Assembly (NCBI GenBank): GCA_035561135.1
Contig: DATMYA010000008.1
Coordinates: 310,001 to 374,000 of the forward strand
Direction of reading: 5' to 3'
Length of the DNA stretch: 64,000 nucleotides
Source of the DNA: Clostridia bacterium
GTDB taxonomy: Bacteria > Acidobacteriota > Terriglobia > Terriglobales > Acidobacteriaceae
Shown: positions 27,001 to 36,102 of the stretch, piece after piece
How positions within the stretch are numbered: position 1 is the stretch's first letter
How the letters are laid out: each line of letters opens with the position of its first letter
Position numbers and translations under genes: made by a program
Notes under the pieces: model-generated
Databases searched by the model: none
What the model saw: the letters and a program-made list of their open reading frames with translations, nothing else
What the model was told of the DNA's origin: nothing

Positions 27001-27909
27001 CTACTCTGCCTGATCGACTTCTTCCGGCGCACCGTAGCGACGGAGCAGTTGTCCGAGGTTCTGCGAGAAAGCCGAGCGCGGCAAAACCATATCGCAACCC
27101 GCCTCTTGCGCCTTCATTTTCAGCTCGCCCTGAACGTGCGAAACGAAGCCGATGATGTTCGTGGCCTTCTTCAATTTCGTTCGAAGTTTCGGGATCGTTA
27201 CGAGCGGCTTGGCTCCGGCATTGTTCAGGTCGAAGATGATGAGCGCAGGCTTCTCTTCCGACTTCTCCAGCCGCTCCAAAACCTCCTTGTCGGCTTTCAC
27301 AAACTCAACTTTCACGTTCAGCTTGCGCGCCGTCTCCTGAATTTTCGCAAGGAAAAAAAGATCATCGACAAAGGCAAATATCCGTGGAGCAAGATCGTTG
27401 CGCATCGGCAACGGCTCAGGATCGGCAGGGACGAACTGCTTCGGCCCGAACCCAGCGCGCTGCCTTCCGGAGCGTTGGTTGGTCGCACTCCCGTTGTTGC
27501 CGTTCTGAAGCGACCTGTAGCTGTGGTCCATGGGAGCCGTGTAGATATCGGAATCGGGCGTCTTGTGCTTGCCGGGACGCGGCGCGCGCGGAGGACGCGG
27601 CGGCTGCGCACCAGTCTTTCGCGGATGCGGCCCCCCAGGGCGGCCCGACTGCGGGCGTCCACCGTGCTGCTGGCCAGGGTGACGTGGGCCGCGCGATTGC
27701 GATTGCCCGCGCGATTGCGATTGGCCGCTGGACTGGCTGGGCTGCGATTGGCTGCCAGGTTGCGATTGGCTGCCGCGTGGCGGGCTGCCCGATTGCGGGC
27801 GTGCGCCCGGCTGCTGACCTGCTTGCGTGCCCTGTCCGCGGCGTCCACGACGGCGCCTGCGGCCTCTCCCGCCGGAGCCTCCGGAGGGATGGTTCGGTCC
27901 ATTATTCAT
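27001..27909 (-). CDS. Response-regulator-like domain with long disordered basic N-terminus
   Basis: 302 residues from the ATG at 27909. Residues 1-160 are low complexity: an Arg/Gly block (GGRGRRRRRGRRGQG) followed by repeating Gln/Ser/Pro/Arg units, then a Pro-rich stretch. Residues about 175-300 read as a receiver-type alpha/beta fold: RIFAFVDDLFFLAKIQETAR, then PALIIFDLNNAGAKPLV and IIGFVSHVQGELKMKAQEAG, ending DMVLPRSAFSQNL. The phosphoacceptor position reads IIFDLN, so an aspartate is present, but the acidic pocket at the N-terminus is reduced to VDD. The basic tail suggests nucleic-acid binding or phase separation. The weak GAGAAG upstream makes the start uncertain. Confidence 0.6.
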   Translation of the reverse strand: MNNGPNHPSGGSGGRGRRRRRGRRGQGTQAGQQPGARPQSGSPPRGSQSQPGSQSQPSQSSGQSQSRGQSQSRGPRHPGQQHGGRPQSGRPGGPHPRKTGAQPPRPPRAPRPGKHKTPDSDIYTAPMDHSYRSLQNGNNGSATNQRSGRQRAGFGPKQFVPADPEPLPMRNDLAPRIFAFVDDLFFLAKIQETARKLNVKVEFVKADKEVLERLEKSEEKPALIIFDLNNAGAKPLVTIPKLRTKLKKATNIIGFVSHVQGELKMKAQEAGCDMVLPRSAFSQNLGQLLRRYGAPEEVDQAE

Positions 27910-28496
27910 AGATTCTGTGTCTTCTCTTTTTCGTTTACTTGCGAGTTCCCGGTTGTTGAATCCCGCTCCGGCCGGTGCTATGCCTTGGGAGAAACGGCTG
28001 CCGGTGCGATGCACGTCGCGGAGAGAACATCAGTCCGCGTTTTCGTGATTCGGTTCTTAATTCTTCGTATCCTTCCGGGGGCCTTTGCAAGCGTCAGTGG
28101 GGTGTTCGCTTACGGCCCGCACCGGAAGGCGCGGTCATGAGGACAGACGATAGTAACTGTCACTCGGCTTCTTGCGCAAGTAAGCACTCCTCTCTCGAGT
28201 GCGCCCACGCAGACTGCAAACTACGGAACCGGATCCCAAACGAAACACACTGCTTTGCTGAAACTAAAAATAACGAACAATCACGATGTGCAGTTGAGTG
28301 TTTGCTGACCTGGCGGAGGAACATGCGCACAGCACGTTCTGACGGAACCGCGTTTGCGTTCCCCCACTTGAAGCATTATGACCCAGGAGCCAGTGCAGCT
28401 ACAACCATGTAACGCATGAAATATAAAGCGCATCGAAAATATCGCGAGCACTTCGTGAGACTTCTTGCGGCTTTTTTGCCATCGGCTTACAGCAAA
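27910..28496. other. Intergenic region without recognisable features
   Basis: 587 bp between the receiver-like gene and the stop of the porin gene, both on the minus strand. Short plus-strand frames have no ribosome-binding site and no recognisable product. No terminator or repeat was found. The part next to 27909 should contain that gene's promoter. Confidence 0.4.
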
Positions 28497-29849
28497 TCAC
28501 CGCGACTTCCACGGGTGCAGCAAGCCCTTGAACTGATAAACGAGTTCACTGCGCACAAAGTGCCCGGATGTCTGTCCGCTGTAAAAGTTGCCCGGCAGCA
28601 GCGATTCATATTGCAGATGGCCGCGCACGGCATCGTTGAGTTTGAAATCTACACGCGCCTGCAATAAGTCTCCGCGATGTTTGCCCTTTGAAAAAACCGA
28701 AGCCTCTCCCGGAAATGGATGGAACGCGCGCATATGGTAATAGGTCGCACGCAGTGCAACTTTCTTGTGCGGGGTAAAGCCAGCCTCGGCCTGCATCAGG
28801 GCGGTATTAGTCCAGTAGCTCACGCCCTTCTCGCGAACCTGGCTATAGATGTAGAGGTCGCTCCACCTCGGCCAGCGTGAGAACAAAGGATCCCAGCCCT
28901 CGACTGCATCAGTTCGTGGATCGTCGCCGGACATTGCCCAGTTACCGGCGAGCACATACGGGGTCCCGCGCGCGACAAAGCTCTTTTTGACGTACCCGTA
29001 GGCTGACCAGCCTCGCACATCTACGCCTGGATGCTGACGCCCAAGCTGCAATGCGGCCTCGCCAGTCGCCGTGAATCCCTTGCCGAATGTCTGCACCAGG
29101 CGTCCGCCCGTGGTGTGCAGGTATCGATCAGACTGGAACTGCGGGTTCGTTTTCGCGCGATAGTCATGCAATTCTTTTTTGTAGAAATAGTACGATTCCC
29201 ACTCGCTGCGAGAATGGTTCTTGTCGCTGTAGTAAAGGCCGATTGCCTGCTCGTCCCACTCGTTGAGGTATTTGTCTTTGTTGTTGACGCGCGGCAGGAA
29301 GCGGTCACGACGCGGGTTGTAGATTCCGATCAGCTCCAGATTCGACTTCCGCCACGAGTACGAAAGATTGATGGCGTTGTAGTAAAAACCGCGGGAGCCC
29401 TCCAGCGGACTACCGTCCATCAGCACCATGCCTTCGCCGCGAAAAAAGTTTTGCCTGCCAACGCGCAGATTCAGGCCTCGCGTGAACAGGTCCTTTACAT
29501 TCACGTAGAACGAGTCAACAAAAACCTCATCCGGATCGAACTTCAGCTCCGGCGTAGCCTGCTTTTTGAACTCATTGCCTAGCTGCATGAAAACGTCGAC
29601 ATGCTGTCCGAGTGGCACATTCGTCCAGAACTTGGTGCGGAAACGAAACTGATTGCGGCTGTCAGGCAACGTTGAGTTGAAATCAACGTTGTTCCAGGCT
29701 TCGCTGCGAAAACGCCCCTCGAAGCCATACTCGATGAGCTTTTTGCTTTGAGCTGCCGAGCCTTGCGTCACTGCACGCTCTTCTCCGGCCAATGCAGTGA
29801 GCGAGCAAAAAAGGGTTAAGGTCGCAACGAACGCGAATCTAATTTTCAT
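28497..29849 (-). CDS. Alginate export family outer-membrane porin
   Basis: 450 residues with a signal peptide (MKIRFAFVATLTLFCSLTALA). The mature protein is a beta-barrel resembling the alginate-export (AlgE-like) family. It has the N-terminal strand pattern YGFEGRFRSEAWNNVDFN and the RFRTKFWTNVPLGQHVDVFM block, then DLFTRGLNLRVGRQNFFRGE with the following DGSPLEGSRGFYYNAI block. The length is standard. Acidobacterial members are often called by homology, and the natural substrate is unknown; alginate biosynthesis genes are not present here. It is monocistronic. Confidence 0.78.
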   Translation of the reverse strand: MKIRFAFVATLTLFCSLTALAGEERAVTQGSAAQSKKLIEYGFEGRFRSEAWNNVDFNSTLPDSRNQFRFRTKFWTNVPLGQHVDVFMQLGNEFKKQATPELKFDPDEVFVDSFYVNVKDLFTRGLNLRVGRQNFFRGEGMVLMDGSPLEGSRGFYYNAINLSYSWRKSNLELIGIYNPRRDRFLPRVNNKDKYLNEWDEQAIGLYYSDKNHSRSEWESYYFYKKELHDYRAKTNPQFQSDRYLHTTGGRLVQTFGKGFTATGEAALQLGRQHPGVDVRGWSAYGYVKKSFVARGTPYVLAGNWAMSGDDPRTDAVEGWDPLFSRWPRWSDLYIYSQVREKGVSYWTNTALMQAEAGFTPHKKVALRATYYHMRAFHPFPGEASVFSKGKHRGDLLQARVDFKLNDAVRGHLQYESLLPGNFYSGQTSGHFVRSELVYQFKGLLHPWKSR

Positions 29850-29993
29850 TGATGATGTCTTTCGATGGAGTCAGCCTGGGCAGTAAATCGACGAGAGTAC
29901 ATCCTGAGCGGCAACACGTAACAGTGTCTCGGCGGATGAAGAGAGCTTAAGCGTGATCTGAAAAACGCTGGTGGCCGATTTGGGAAAGAGAGA

Positions 29994-30070
29994 TGGTGGC
30001 CCCCACAAGACTCGAACTTGTGACCTCTCCCGTGTGAAGGGAGCGCTCTAACCAACTGAGCTAGGGGGCC
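29994..30070 (-). tRNA. tRNA-Val (anticodon CAC)
   Basis: Complete cloverleaf of 77 nt including an encoded CCA. The acceptor GGCCCCC (30070-30064) pairs with GGGGGCC. The anticodon stem CTCCC/GGGAG encloses the loop TTCACAC, giving anticodon CAC, which reads GUG. The T arm contains GTTCGAGTC. Confidence 0.95.
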
Positions 30071-30263
30071 ATAATAAACGCCCATTCCGCAAGCCTTGAA
30101 GCGAACTTCTGGCCCGGAGGGCGCACCGGCAGGCTCGACCAGCGGTCGTTCTGCGCGAGACAATTGTACCAGAACTCCACGGACGCTAAATGACCAGACA
30201 CACTCGCTGGCGGCAGCGGCCACTATGATGCAATAATCTCCCTTTCTAAGCGACAAGCCTCCA

Positions 30264-31064
30264 GTGAAGCCCGAGTCGGACGCCAACAACACGAAACAGT
30301 ACGGTGCAAACCCGGAGAACGAATCCGGCAGGGATAGATTTGCGCAACTTTCCGAAACGCAAAGGGTTACATCTGTCATGGGCAGCGTTGCCATCGACGG
30401 CATGCTCCCGCAGGGCAGCCGCGGCGCAAGTGTACCGCGCACCTCAGCGGGCGAAGGCGTACGCGTGAGACGTACCGATCCCGCCGCGCTTGACGGCCTC
30501 ACGGATGCCGAGATTATGTTGCGCGTGAAGGCGGGCGATGACGCCGCCTTCAATTTTCTGATCGAGAAGTTTCGCCGTCCCCTGATCAGCTTTATGTATC
30601 GCATGACGCACAACAGCGCCACGGCGGAAGAGCTTGCACAAGAGGTTTTCCTGCGCATCTATCGTTCTCGGGTAAGCTATGCCGCCGATGCGAAGTTCAC
30701 GACGTGGATGTATCGCATCGCAACCAACCTCGCTGTGAACCATGCCCGCGATACTCGGAATCAAAGGCCCGAGGTCACGGTCAGTATTGACGAGTCAGAC
30801 GAAGCTTCAGGGCCTGCGATCGATGTAGCAGATGCGACGCCAAACATTGAGCAGCGGTTGTTACGGCGTGAACGATTGGAAGCCATCCGAAACCATGTAA
30901 ACGCGCTCCCTGAACGACAGCGCGCTGCCGTGCTCATGCACAAGTACCAGGAAATGGATTATCGCCAGATCGCACAAGCGCTTCATCTGAGTGAGTCGGC
31001 GACAAAGTCGCTGCTGTTCCGCGCATATGAAACTCTGCGCGACAAGCTGAAGGAATTTGTTTAA
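30264..31064 (+). CDS. ECF-type sigma-70 family RNA polymerase sigma factor
   Basis: 266 residues. About 90 hydrophilic residues precede region 2 (DAAFNFLIEKFRRPLISFMY, then AEELAQEVFLRIYRSR and FTTWMYRIATNLAVNHAR). Region 4 lies near the C-terminus (LPERQRAAVLMHKYQEMDYR, then IAQALHLSESATKSLLFRAY) and contains the helix-turn-helix. Region 3 is absent, as in ECF factors. The frame begins with a GTG at 30264; an ATG at 30379 would remove part of the long N-terminus. The anti-sigma gene follows 9 bp after the stop, so the two form a regulatory pair. Confidence 0.93.
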   Translation: MKPESDANNTKQYGANPENESGRDRFAQLSETQRVTSVMGSVAIDGMLPQGSRGASVPRTSAGEGVRVRRTDPAALDGLTDAEIMLRVKAGDDAAFNFLIEKFRRPLISFMYRMTHNSATAEELAQEVFLRIYRSRVSYAADAKFTTWMYRIATNLAVNHARDTRNQRPEVTVSIDESDEASGPAIDVADATPNIEQRLLRRERLEAIRNHVNALPERQRAAVLMHKYQEMDYRQIAQALHLSESATKSLLFRAYETLRDKLKEFV

Positions 31065-31073
31065 GAGGTAGGT

Positions 31074-31571
31074 ATGAACTGCAATCGTATTCGCGAAGAA
31101 CTCGTCGATGTGGCAAGTGGCACTCCAGCCTCGCCGGAAGTTGAAACGCACGTGCGCTCATGCGCTGAGTGCGCCGAGGTGTTGGCCGGGTTGCGACAGA
31201 CGATGGCATTGATGGACGAGTGGCAGACGCCTGAGCCGTCGCCGTATTTCGACGTACGCTTGCGGGCTCGCCTGAGAGAGGAACAAGCGCGACCGCATAG
31301 CTGGCTCGAATGGTTGCGCAAACCAGCGCTGGGCGTAGCCGCCACAGTTCTGGTTGCTGTCGGTATCGGGCTGTTCCAGGGCGGGCACAACCTAAATGAT
31401 GGCGCGGCAATGCAGAGCTTACAAGGCCCGGTGGAGCACACGACTGTGGCGCAGAAAGGCACAGCCGTCGGAGACCTGCAATTTTTGGAGAAAAACTCGG
31501 AGTTACTATCCGACTTCGACGCACTTGACGTTCTGGATACTCAAGACGTGAACTCAACGCAGTTGAATTAA
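31074..31571 (+). CDS. Zinc-finger anti-sigma factor, membrane-anchored
   Basis: 165 residues. The N-terminus has the anti-sigma zinc-binding motif H-x3-C-x2-C (HVRSCAEC) after an initial MNCNRIREELVD helix. A transmembrane helix follows (ALGVAATVLVAVGIGLFQ at about 82-99), and about 65 residues lie outside. The layout is that of ZAS-type anti-sigma factors: the cytoplasmic end holds the sigma factor at the membrane until the external part is cut or changed. It is 9 bp after the sigma gene. The external domain is short and shows no obvious sensor fold. Confidence 0.85.
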   Translation: MNCNRIREELVDVASGTPASPEVETHVRSCAECAEVLAGLRQTMALMDEWQTPEPSPYFDVRLRARLREEQARPHSWLEWLRKPALGVAATVLVAVGIGLFQGGHNLNDGAAMQSLQGPVEHTTVAQKGTAVGDLQFLEKNSELLSDFDALDVLDTQDVNSTQLN

Positions 31572-31626
31572 CATACCTTGTTGATGGACGGGCTAAGCGG
31601 AAGCAAGTTTAACTATTGGGCGTGAA

Positions 31627-32370
31627 GTGAACACTTCTAAACACATTATTGTGGTCGTCATGATTGCCGTGCTGGCGGGTCCCGCCTTGGCACAGCACGG
31701 ACGGCCTTGTTGCGACGCGCCACCGCCAGGCGGAAGGCCTCGCCCCAGCTTTGGAGACAATGCGGGGCAGGACAGCACGCAAAACCGACTGCCCGACCGG
31801 CGCCGGCCTGATCGTGACGACCGAAATCCCCGCGCCGAAGCGCCCAGTCGCGACGGCCGCAAGCCCGACCGCGATGCATCCGGCTTCGACCAGCGCAAAT
31901 CTGGACGCTTTCGCGGTCACGGCCCACATGTCGGCGACTGGCTGCGGAGATACATGGCAATCCCTCCGGCTGAGCAGCAGAAGCAACTTGAGCAGGATCC
32001 TGCGTTCAAGCAACTGCCCGCCAATCGTCAGCAGCGCCTTCGCCAGAAACTGAACGACTTCAACCAGCTCCCGCCAGATCAAAGGAAGCGCGTGCTGAAC
32101 CGCATGGAAACGTTCGAGCAGTTATCCCCCGACCAACAGCGGCGCGCTCGTGAACTGTTCTCAAAATTCCGGCGTATCGATCCCGAGCGTCGTGGGACGG
32201 TCCTGCGCGAACTGAGGCGTTTGCGTGATATGAATCCCGACGAGCGGCAGAAGGCACTGGACTCGAACCGGGGTAGCTTCTCCGATCAGGAACGCGAGTT
32301 GCTGAAAGGTCTAACCGAACTGGAGCCGGGTGGGTCCAGCGAAGACCTGGAGCCCGGCCCAGGACTGTAG
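31627..32370 (+). CDS. DUF3106 secreted protein
   Basis: 247 residues: a GTG start (31627), a signal peptide (HIIVVVMIAVLAGPALAQ), a disordered Arg/Asp/Pro-rich stretch (to about 100), then the DUF3106 region. There, helices with repeated PxxRQRxxxxxxxFxxLPPDQR units recur (ANRQQRLRQKLNDFNQLPPD, PDQQRRARELFSKFRRIDPE). The pattern resembles ZraP/Spy-like periplasmic helical proteins, though the family is uncharacterised. The gene begins 55 bp after the anti-sigma stop on the same strand, so it is probably part of that operon and could be the sigma regulon's periplasmic effector or sensor. Confidence 0.75.
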   Translation: MNTSKHIIVVVMIAVLAGPALAQHGRPCCDAPPPGGRPRPSFGDNAGQDSTQNRLPDRRRPDRDDRNPRAEAPSRDGRKPDRDASGFDQRKSGRFRGHGPHVGDWLRRYMAIPPAEQQKQLEQDPAFKQLPANRQQRLRQKLNDFNQLPPDQRKRVLNRMETFEQLSPDQQRRARELFSKFRRIDPERRGTVLRELRRLRDMNPDERQKALDSNRGSFSDQERELLKGLTELEPGGSSEDLEPGPGL

Positions 32371-32459
32371 CGCCGCGACATACTTTAGGACGCGCACCAG
32401 CCGGAACATCTCGTTGGGTACTTGCTCGACGGCCAAACACGATCAAACAGAGCTGCTTC

Positions 32460-33329
32460 CTAGTTGAAGCTGGCCATCGTGCGCCGAATGGAAAGTGCCA
32501 ACTGTCTGACATCGTCTACGTCGGAAGCATCTGGCGACATTTTCAGATAATCTTCGAAGTCATTCGCTGATCCCTTCAATTGCCCGAGGTTATAACGCAA
32601 CAGGGCGCGCTGCTTCACGTCCTCCGGCGATCGCGGATAGATTGCGAGGATGAGGTCCACTACGGTAAGTGCCTTGCGAAAATTTCGCGAGGTCAGGTAA
32701 ATGTTCTTGAGGTTGTTCAGCATGCGCGTGAGTATCTGGCGCTTGCCCACGCTGTGTAAATACTCAGGCTCCAGCGGCGCCTGCCCTGCGTAGATTTCGT
32801 CTAGCCGAGCCTGGCAGTCGCCCTCATGAATGACCTGCCCGCCTTCAAAGGCGTCGATCAACAGGTGATGCCCATCCACGTCATAGAACTTGAGCAGGAA
32901 ATGCCCGGGCATACCAACGCCGAACAGCGGCAAGCCAACCCGTCGCGCAACTTCCATGTAAAGGACCGACAACGTGATCGGGATTCCAAGCTTTCGGTCG
33001 ATGACTTCGTTCAGATATGAGTTTCGCGGGTCGTAGTAGTCGGTTCGATTGCCACGAAATCCCTCTTCCTGGAACAACACACGATTGACCGCGTCGATGA
33101 TGCGCGCCGACTCGGTCGAGTCCTGCATGATCCCGCGCGCCCGCACAGCCAGTGACTCGACGCACCCAGCGTACTTAGCAATATCGATCGCCGGGTACAC
33201 CGTTCGCGCGATCACAAGAGCAGCGCTTAACAGGTCTATGCTCTCGTCTTCAACGCCGGGCGCAAGCATAGTTGTAAACAACTCTACTGCCTCACGCACG
33301 ACCGGTTCTGAACGGTTCCGCACCTCCAA
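32460..33329 (-). CDS. SirB1-like transglutaminase-fold protein with TPR-like C-terminus
   Basis: 289 residues. The N-terminal and middle parts match the SirB1 family (transglutaminase-like core): FFRGNRTDYYDP-type block with NSYLNEVIDRKLGIPITLS, then LYMEVARRVGLPLFGVGMPG followed by HFLLKF. The C-terminal third is helical (ILTRMLNNLKNIYLTSRNFR) and ends in tetratricopeptide-like helices. The family function is unclear. No signal peptide. The frame starts with TTG at 33329 beside a GGAGG that overlaps it, so the true start may be a little inside. Transcribed alone. Confidence 0.8.
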   Translation of the reverse strand: MEVRNRSEPVVREAVELFTTMLAPGVEDESIDLLSAALVIARTVYPAIDIAKYAGCVESLAVRARGIMQDSTESARIIDAVNRVLFQEEGFRGNRTDYYDPRNSYLNEVIDRKLGIPITLSVLYMEVARRVGLPLFGVGMPGHFLLKFYDVDGHHLLIDAFEGGQVIHEGDCQARLDEIYAGQAPLEPEYLHSVGKRQILTRMLNNLKNIYLTSRNFRKALTVVDLILAIYPRSPEDVKQRALLRYNLGQLKGSANDFEDYLKMSPDASDVDDVRQLALSIRRTMASFN

Positions 33330-33504
33330 ATGCTACCAGAACTTTCAAACGGCAGACGGCAGGCGCGAGACGTCAAACCACCACCAAACTCCTCAACCAG
33401 CGATTCCTTCCACGTTAACTTCGCGAACGTGAGGCACCGTCGGCGTCGAATGCGGGCCGCCTGCCTCACTACGAATGTAGTAAGACACACAGATGAGTTT
33501 CTGC

Positions 33505-35058
33505 TCAATCTGCCGGTACTCCAAGCGGGCTTCTCACCAGACCACTCGGTTCCGCTTGCGGGATCCGCAGGTCCGGCATTGGCTTGCCCGCAAATAGCCG
33601 CTGGCAAGGTTTCGAAAGCCATCGTGCCCAGCGGGCCGAGGACTTCACCCGGGCGCTATCAGACGCGATGCCACTGTCGGCGTACATCTGGCGATAGATC
33701 TTGGAAATTAGCATGAAGGCAAGGCGCGCACGGATCGACTTGATAAACGTAGAACGCTGCCAGATGGCGCCCGTGCTGTAGAACGTGTCCCACACGCGCT
33801 GCGTCCGCGACGCAATCTCCTGGTGTGACATCACGGGATGCGGCCATGAAAGCTTGGGCCGGAGTTCTTGCGGGATTAACCAGCGCCGCGAGAGCGGAAT
33901 GCCCGCAATCTTTGTCTCTGTCGCCTGTTCCGTTTTTTCCCAATGCATGAAGTCAATCGTTCCCGGGAAGGGCGTGAGCATCACGAACTGAGCGAAGGCA
34001 AGGTCCGCGCGGTTCGCAATCGCCGCTGTTGCGTCAAACGTGGACGGCCGGTCACTCGGCAAGCCGAAAATAAACGAGCCCAGGATGTACACGCCGTGCT
34101 CGCGGAACTTCTTCAATTGCGTCACCAGTTCTTCACCCACGGCGTTGAAACCTTTGTACACGTCCTTCAATCCTTCCGGCGTGACGGCTTCCACTCCTAC
34201 AAGCGCCCCACGAATGTGAGCAGCTTTCATCGCTTCGAGGAACTCCGTATCTTCGGCAGCCTCCATCGTGATCTGCGTGAAGAAGACGGAATCGGACGGA
34301 AGCTTAGCCAACCTGGCCATCAACTCGAAACGTTCGGCGCGGATGCTCCGCAACTCATGCAGATGCGCCATGTTCTTTTGGTTCTCGGCGAGCCTCAGAT
34401 CGGTCAGCGTCACGGGATAGAAATTATCATCGGCAAGCGCGATGAACCGAAAGCCCATGCGCCGCAACTCTACAATCTCCTGAACCACGGCGTCCGTCCC
34501 GCGCTGGCGCGGGTTCTGCCCGTCTGTCCGCCACACGGAACAGAAGGAGCAATGTTTCGGACACCCGCGTACCGTCTGCACAGAGGCCCACATGTATCGT
34601 TTGCGATTGATCAACTCCCATCTTGCAGGCGCGAAATCGCCGGCGTCGATTCGCCCGCCTTCGTACACATTCTGCAAAAGACTATTCTGGCAATCGGCGA
34701 GTACGCGCGACCACACCACGTCTCCATCGCCTTTCACCACCGCGTGCGCTCCACCCAGCGAACAAGCTTCTTCCGGATACAGGGTTGCGTGAATGCCCCC
34801 GTACACAACCTTCGCGCCGCGTTCACGCGCGATCTTTCCAATCTCGTATCCCCTGAGCGCGTTTCCCGTATGGATCCCAATACCAACGATGTCGCCTGGC
34901 GCGATGGTGGAGGCGTCTAACGGCTCCAGAGTTTCATCGACCAGCACAGGATCACCAAAACTCTTCGGAGTGGCACCCGCCAAAACGTAGAGCCATCGCG
35001 GGGTGATTACAGCCGTCCCAAACGAAACGTGACTAGGATTGACCAGGTGAATCTTCAA
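33505..35058 (-). CDS. B12-binding domain radical SAM protein
   Basis: About 517 residues from a TTG at 35058, eight bases after GGAGG; the nearby GTG at 35067 overlaps that site. Residues about 50-150 form a cobalamin-binding Rossmann domain (IVGIGIHTGNALRGYEIGKI, then YGGIHATLYPEEACSLGGAH). The radical SAM core has the cluster motif C-x3-C-x2-C in CPKHCSFC near residue 175. Strands such as FRFIALADDNFYPVTLTDLR and GALVGVEAVTPEGLKDVYKG follow. Such enzymes catalyse methylation or rearrangement in lipid or natural-product pathways. The substrate cannot be read, and no pathway genes flank it. Confidence 0.85.
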   Translation of the reverse strand: MKIHLVNPSHVSFGTAVITPRWLYVLAGATPKSFGDPVLVDETLEPLDASTIAPGDIVGIGIHTGNALRGYEIGKIARERGAKVVYGGIHATLYPEEACSLGGAHAVVKGDGDVVWSRVLADCQNSLLQNVYEGGRIDAGDFAPARWELINRKRYMWASVQTVRGCPKHCSFCSVWRTDGQNPRQRGTDAVVQEIVELRRMGFRFIALADDNFYPVTLTDLRLAENQKNMAHLHELRSIRAERFELMARLAKLPSDSVFFTQITMEAAEDTEFLEAMKAAHIRGALVGVEAVTPEGLKDVYKGFNAVGEELVTQLKKFREHGVYILGSFIFGLPSDRPSTFDATAAIANRADLAFAQFVMLTPFPGTIDFMHWEKTEQATETKIAGIPLSRRWLIPQELRPKLSWPHPVMSHQEIASRTQRVWDTFYSTGAIWQRSTFIKSIRARLAFMLISKIYRQMYADSGIASDSARVKSSARWARWLSKPCQRLFAGKPMPDLRIPQAEPSGLVRSPLGVPAD

Positions 35059-35274
35059 ACAGAGCACCTCCGTGCGGCGCGCGAGTTACGTGCTGCCTCG
35101 TGTGAACCAGTAACGGGATGACCACATTCGGCATTGCCCCGACAATATCGAAGCCCTTCAGATTGTGCCGGATGTTTGCAATAGCTTCGATGCCTAGGAT
35201 TTAGTCACCATCATAGTCTTTTCGCGAGGTTTGCTGCGCGACGGCAGCAATCGTCGAGGGTACCGCTGGGAGGC

Positions 35275-36102
35275 TCATTCCGCGGCGCGGACGATCATCA
35301 CCGGGCAAGGGGCCCTGCGAATAATCGCTTTGAGGGTGGTTGCATGCTCCCGTTCCCACTCACCCCTCCAAGCCAGGACAATCAGGTCACTTGCATTCTC
35401 GTCCGCGAAGCGCAGCACCTCTTCATCCGGCGATCCACGGGCGAAGGCCATATGCACGTTCAGGGATTCGAGCGGGCACACGCAATGAAGTCGATCGACG
35501 AACTCCCCGGCCCAAGCGGGCCATTCGTACTGCGGCTGGTCCATGTAACGAAACGCCAGTGAACCGCGTTCATCAGGCGGACGCGCAGCAGGGGCGGCGA
35601 TGTGCAATAGATTCAGCTCCGCATTGGCATAGCGAGCCAAGTTAGCAGCCGGACGGATCGCGACGCTCGTCCTCGACGTGCCATCGTGCGGAACGAGGAT
35701 TCGGCGGAGCGACCAAGGTTCTGCACCGCGCTCGGGATTCACCAGCACGACCGGACACGTGGTGGCCTTCAGGATGCCGAGCGCAGTGCCGCCCAGTATC
35801 CTGCCGGACACTGCTAAGGCTGTATGAGTGCACATGACGATGAATGCGTATTGCGACTCGCGTGCCGCCTGAATGGTTCCAGCCGCAGGCTCGCCTGTGT
35901 TCGTGTTAAGGACCGACCCACGGAGCTCTTCTGTGTTCAGACCCAAGGGCTCGAGCACCTCGGCTGGACACGCAACCTCGCGGGCAATGTGCACGAGGTG
36001 AACTATCGCGCTCTCCAATTCCGCTAGAACATTCGCCACTGGCAACGCGCTCAACGATTGCTCGGAGCCGTCCAGCGGAACTCCAACGACGGGCATGTTC
36101 AT
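35275..36102 (-). CDS. Universal stress protein, tandem USP domains
   Basis: 275 residues from the ATG at 36102, eight bases after AGGAGG. Two USP folds lie in tandem. The first begins PVVGVPLDGSEQSLSALPVA and contains GRILGGTALGILKATTCPVV; the second begins RRILVPHDGTSRTSVAIRPA and ends LKAIIRRAPCPVMIVRAA. The G-x2-G-x9-G(S/T) ATP-binding pattern is only partly kept in the repeats. Its ATG overlaps the stop of the HAD-GH65 gene (ATGA), so translation is coupled to the sugar-phosphorylase operon. USPs respond to starvation, hypoxia or oxidative stress. The frame extends to 36285 but that part is a read-through of the upstream gene. Confidence 0.92.
   Translation of the reverse strand: MNMPVVGVPLDGSEQSLSALPVANVLAELESAIVHLVHIAREVACPAEVLEPLGLNTEELRGSVLNTNTGEPAAGTIQAARESQYAFIVMCTHTALAVSGRILGGTALGILKATTCPVVLVNPERGAEPWSLRRILVPHDGTSRTSVAIRPAANLARYANAELNLLHIAAPAARPPDERGSLAFRYMDQPQYEWPAWAGEFVDRLHCVCPLESLNVHMAFARGSPDEEVLRFADENASDLIVLAWRGEWEREHATTLKAIIRRAPCPVMIVRAAE

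Noticed and set aside
26839..28140. 433-residue plus-strand open frame with Arg/Leu/Ala-rich repeats
   Set aside because: It is antisense to the receiver-like gene and to the gap beside it. Its repeats mirror that gene's low-complexity RG/QS region, and it has no ribosome-binding site or recognisable domain.
28416..28667. 83-residue plus-strand frame
   Set aside because: Most of it is antisense to the porin gene; no start signal or known domain.
35150..35185. Sigma-54-like sequence (GTGCC-N7-TTGCA)
   Set aside because: The -24 element lacks the GG pair, and no plus-strand gene follows.
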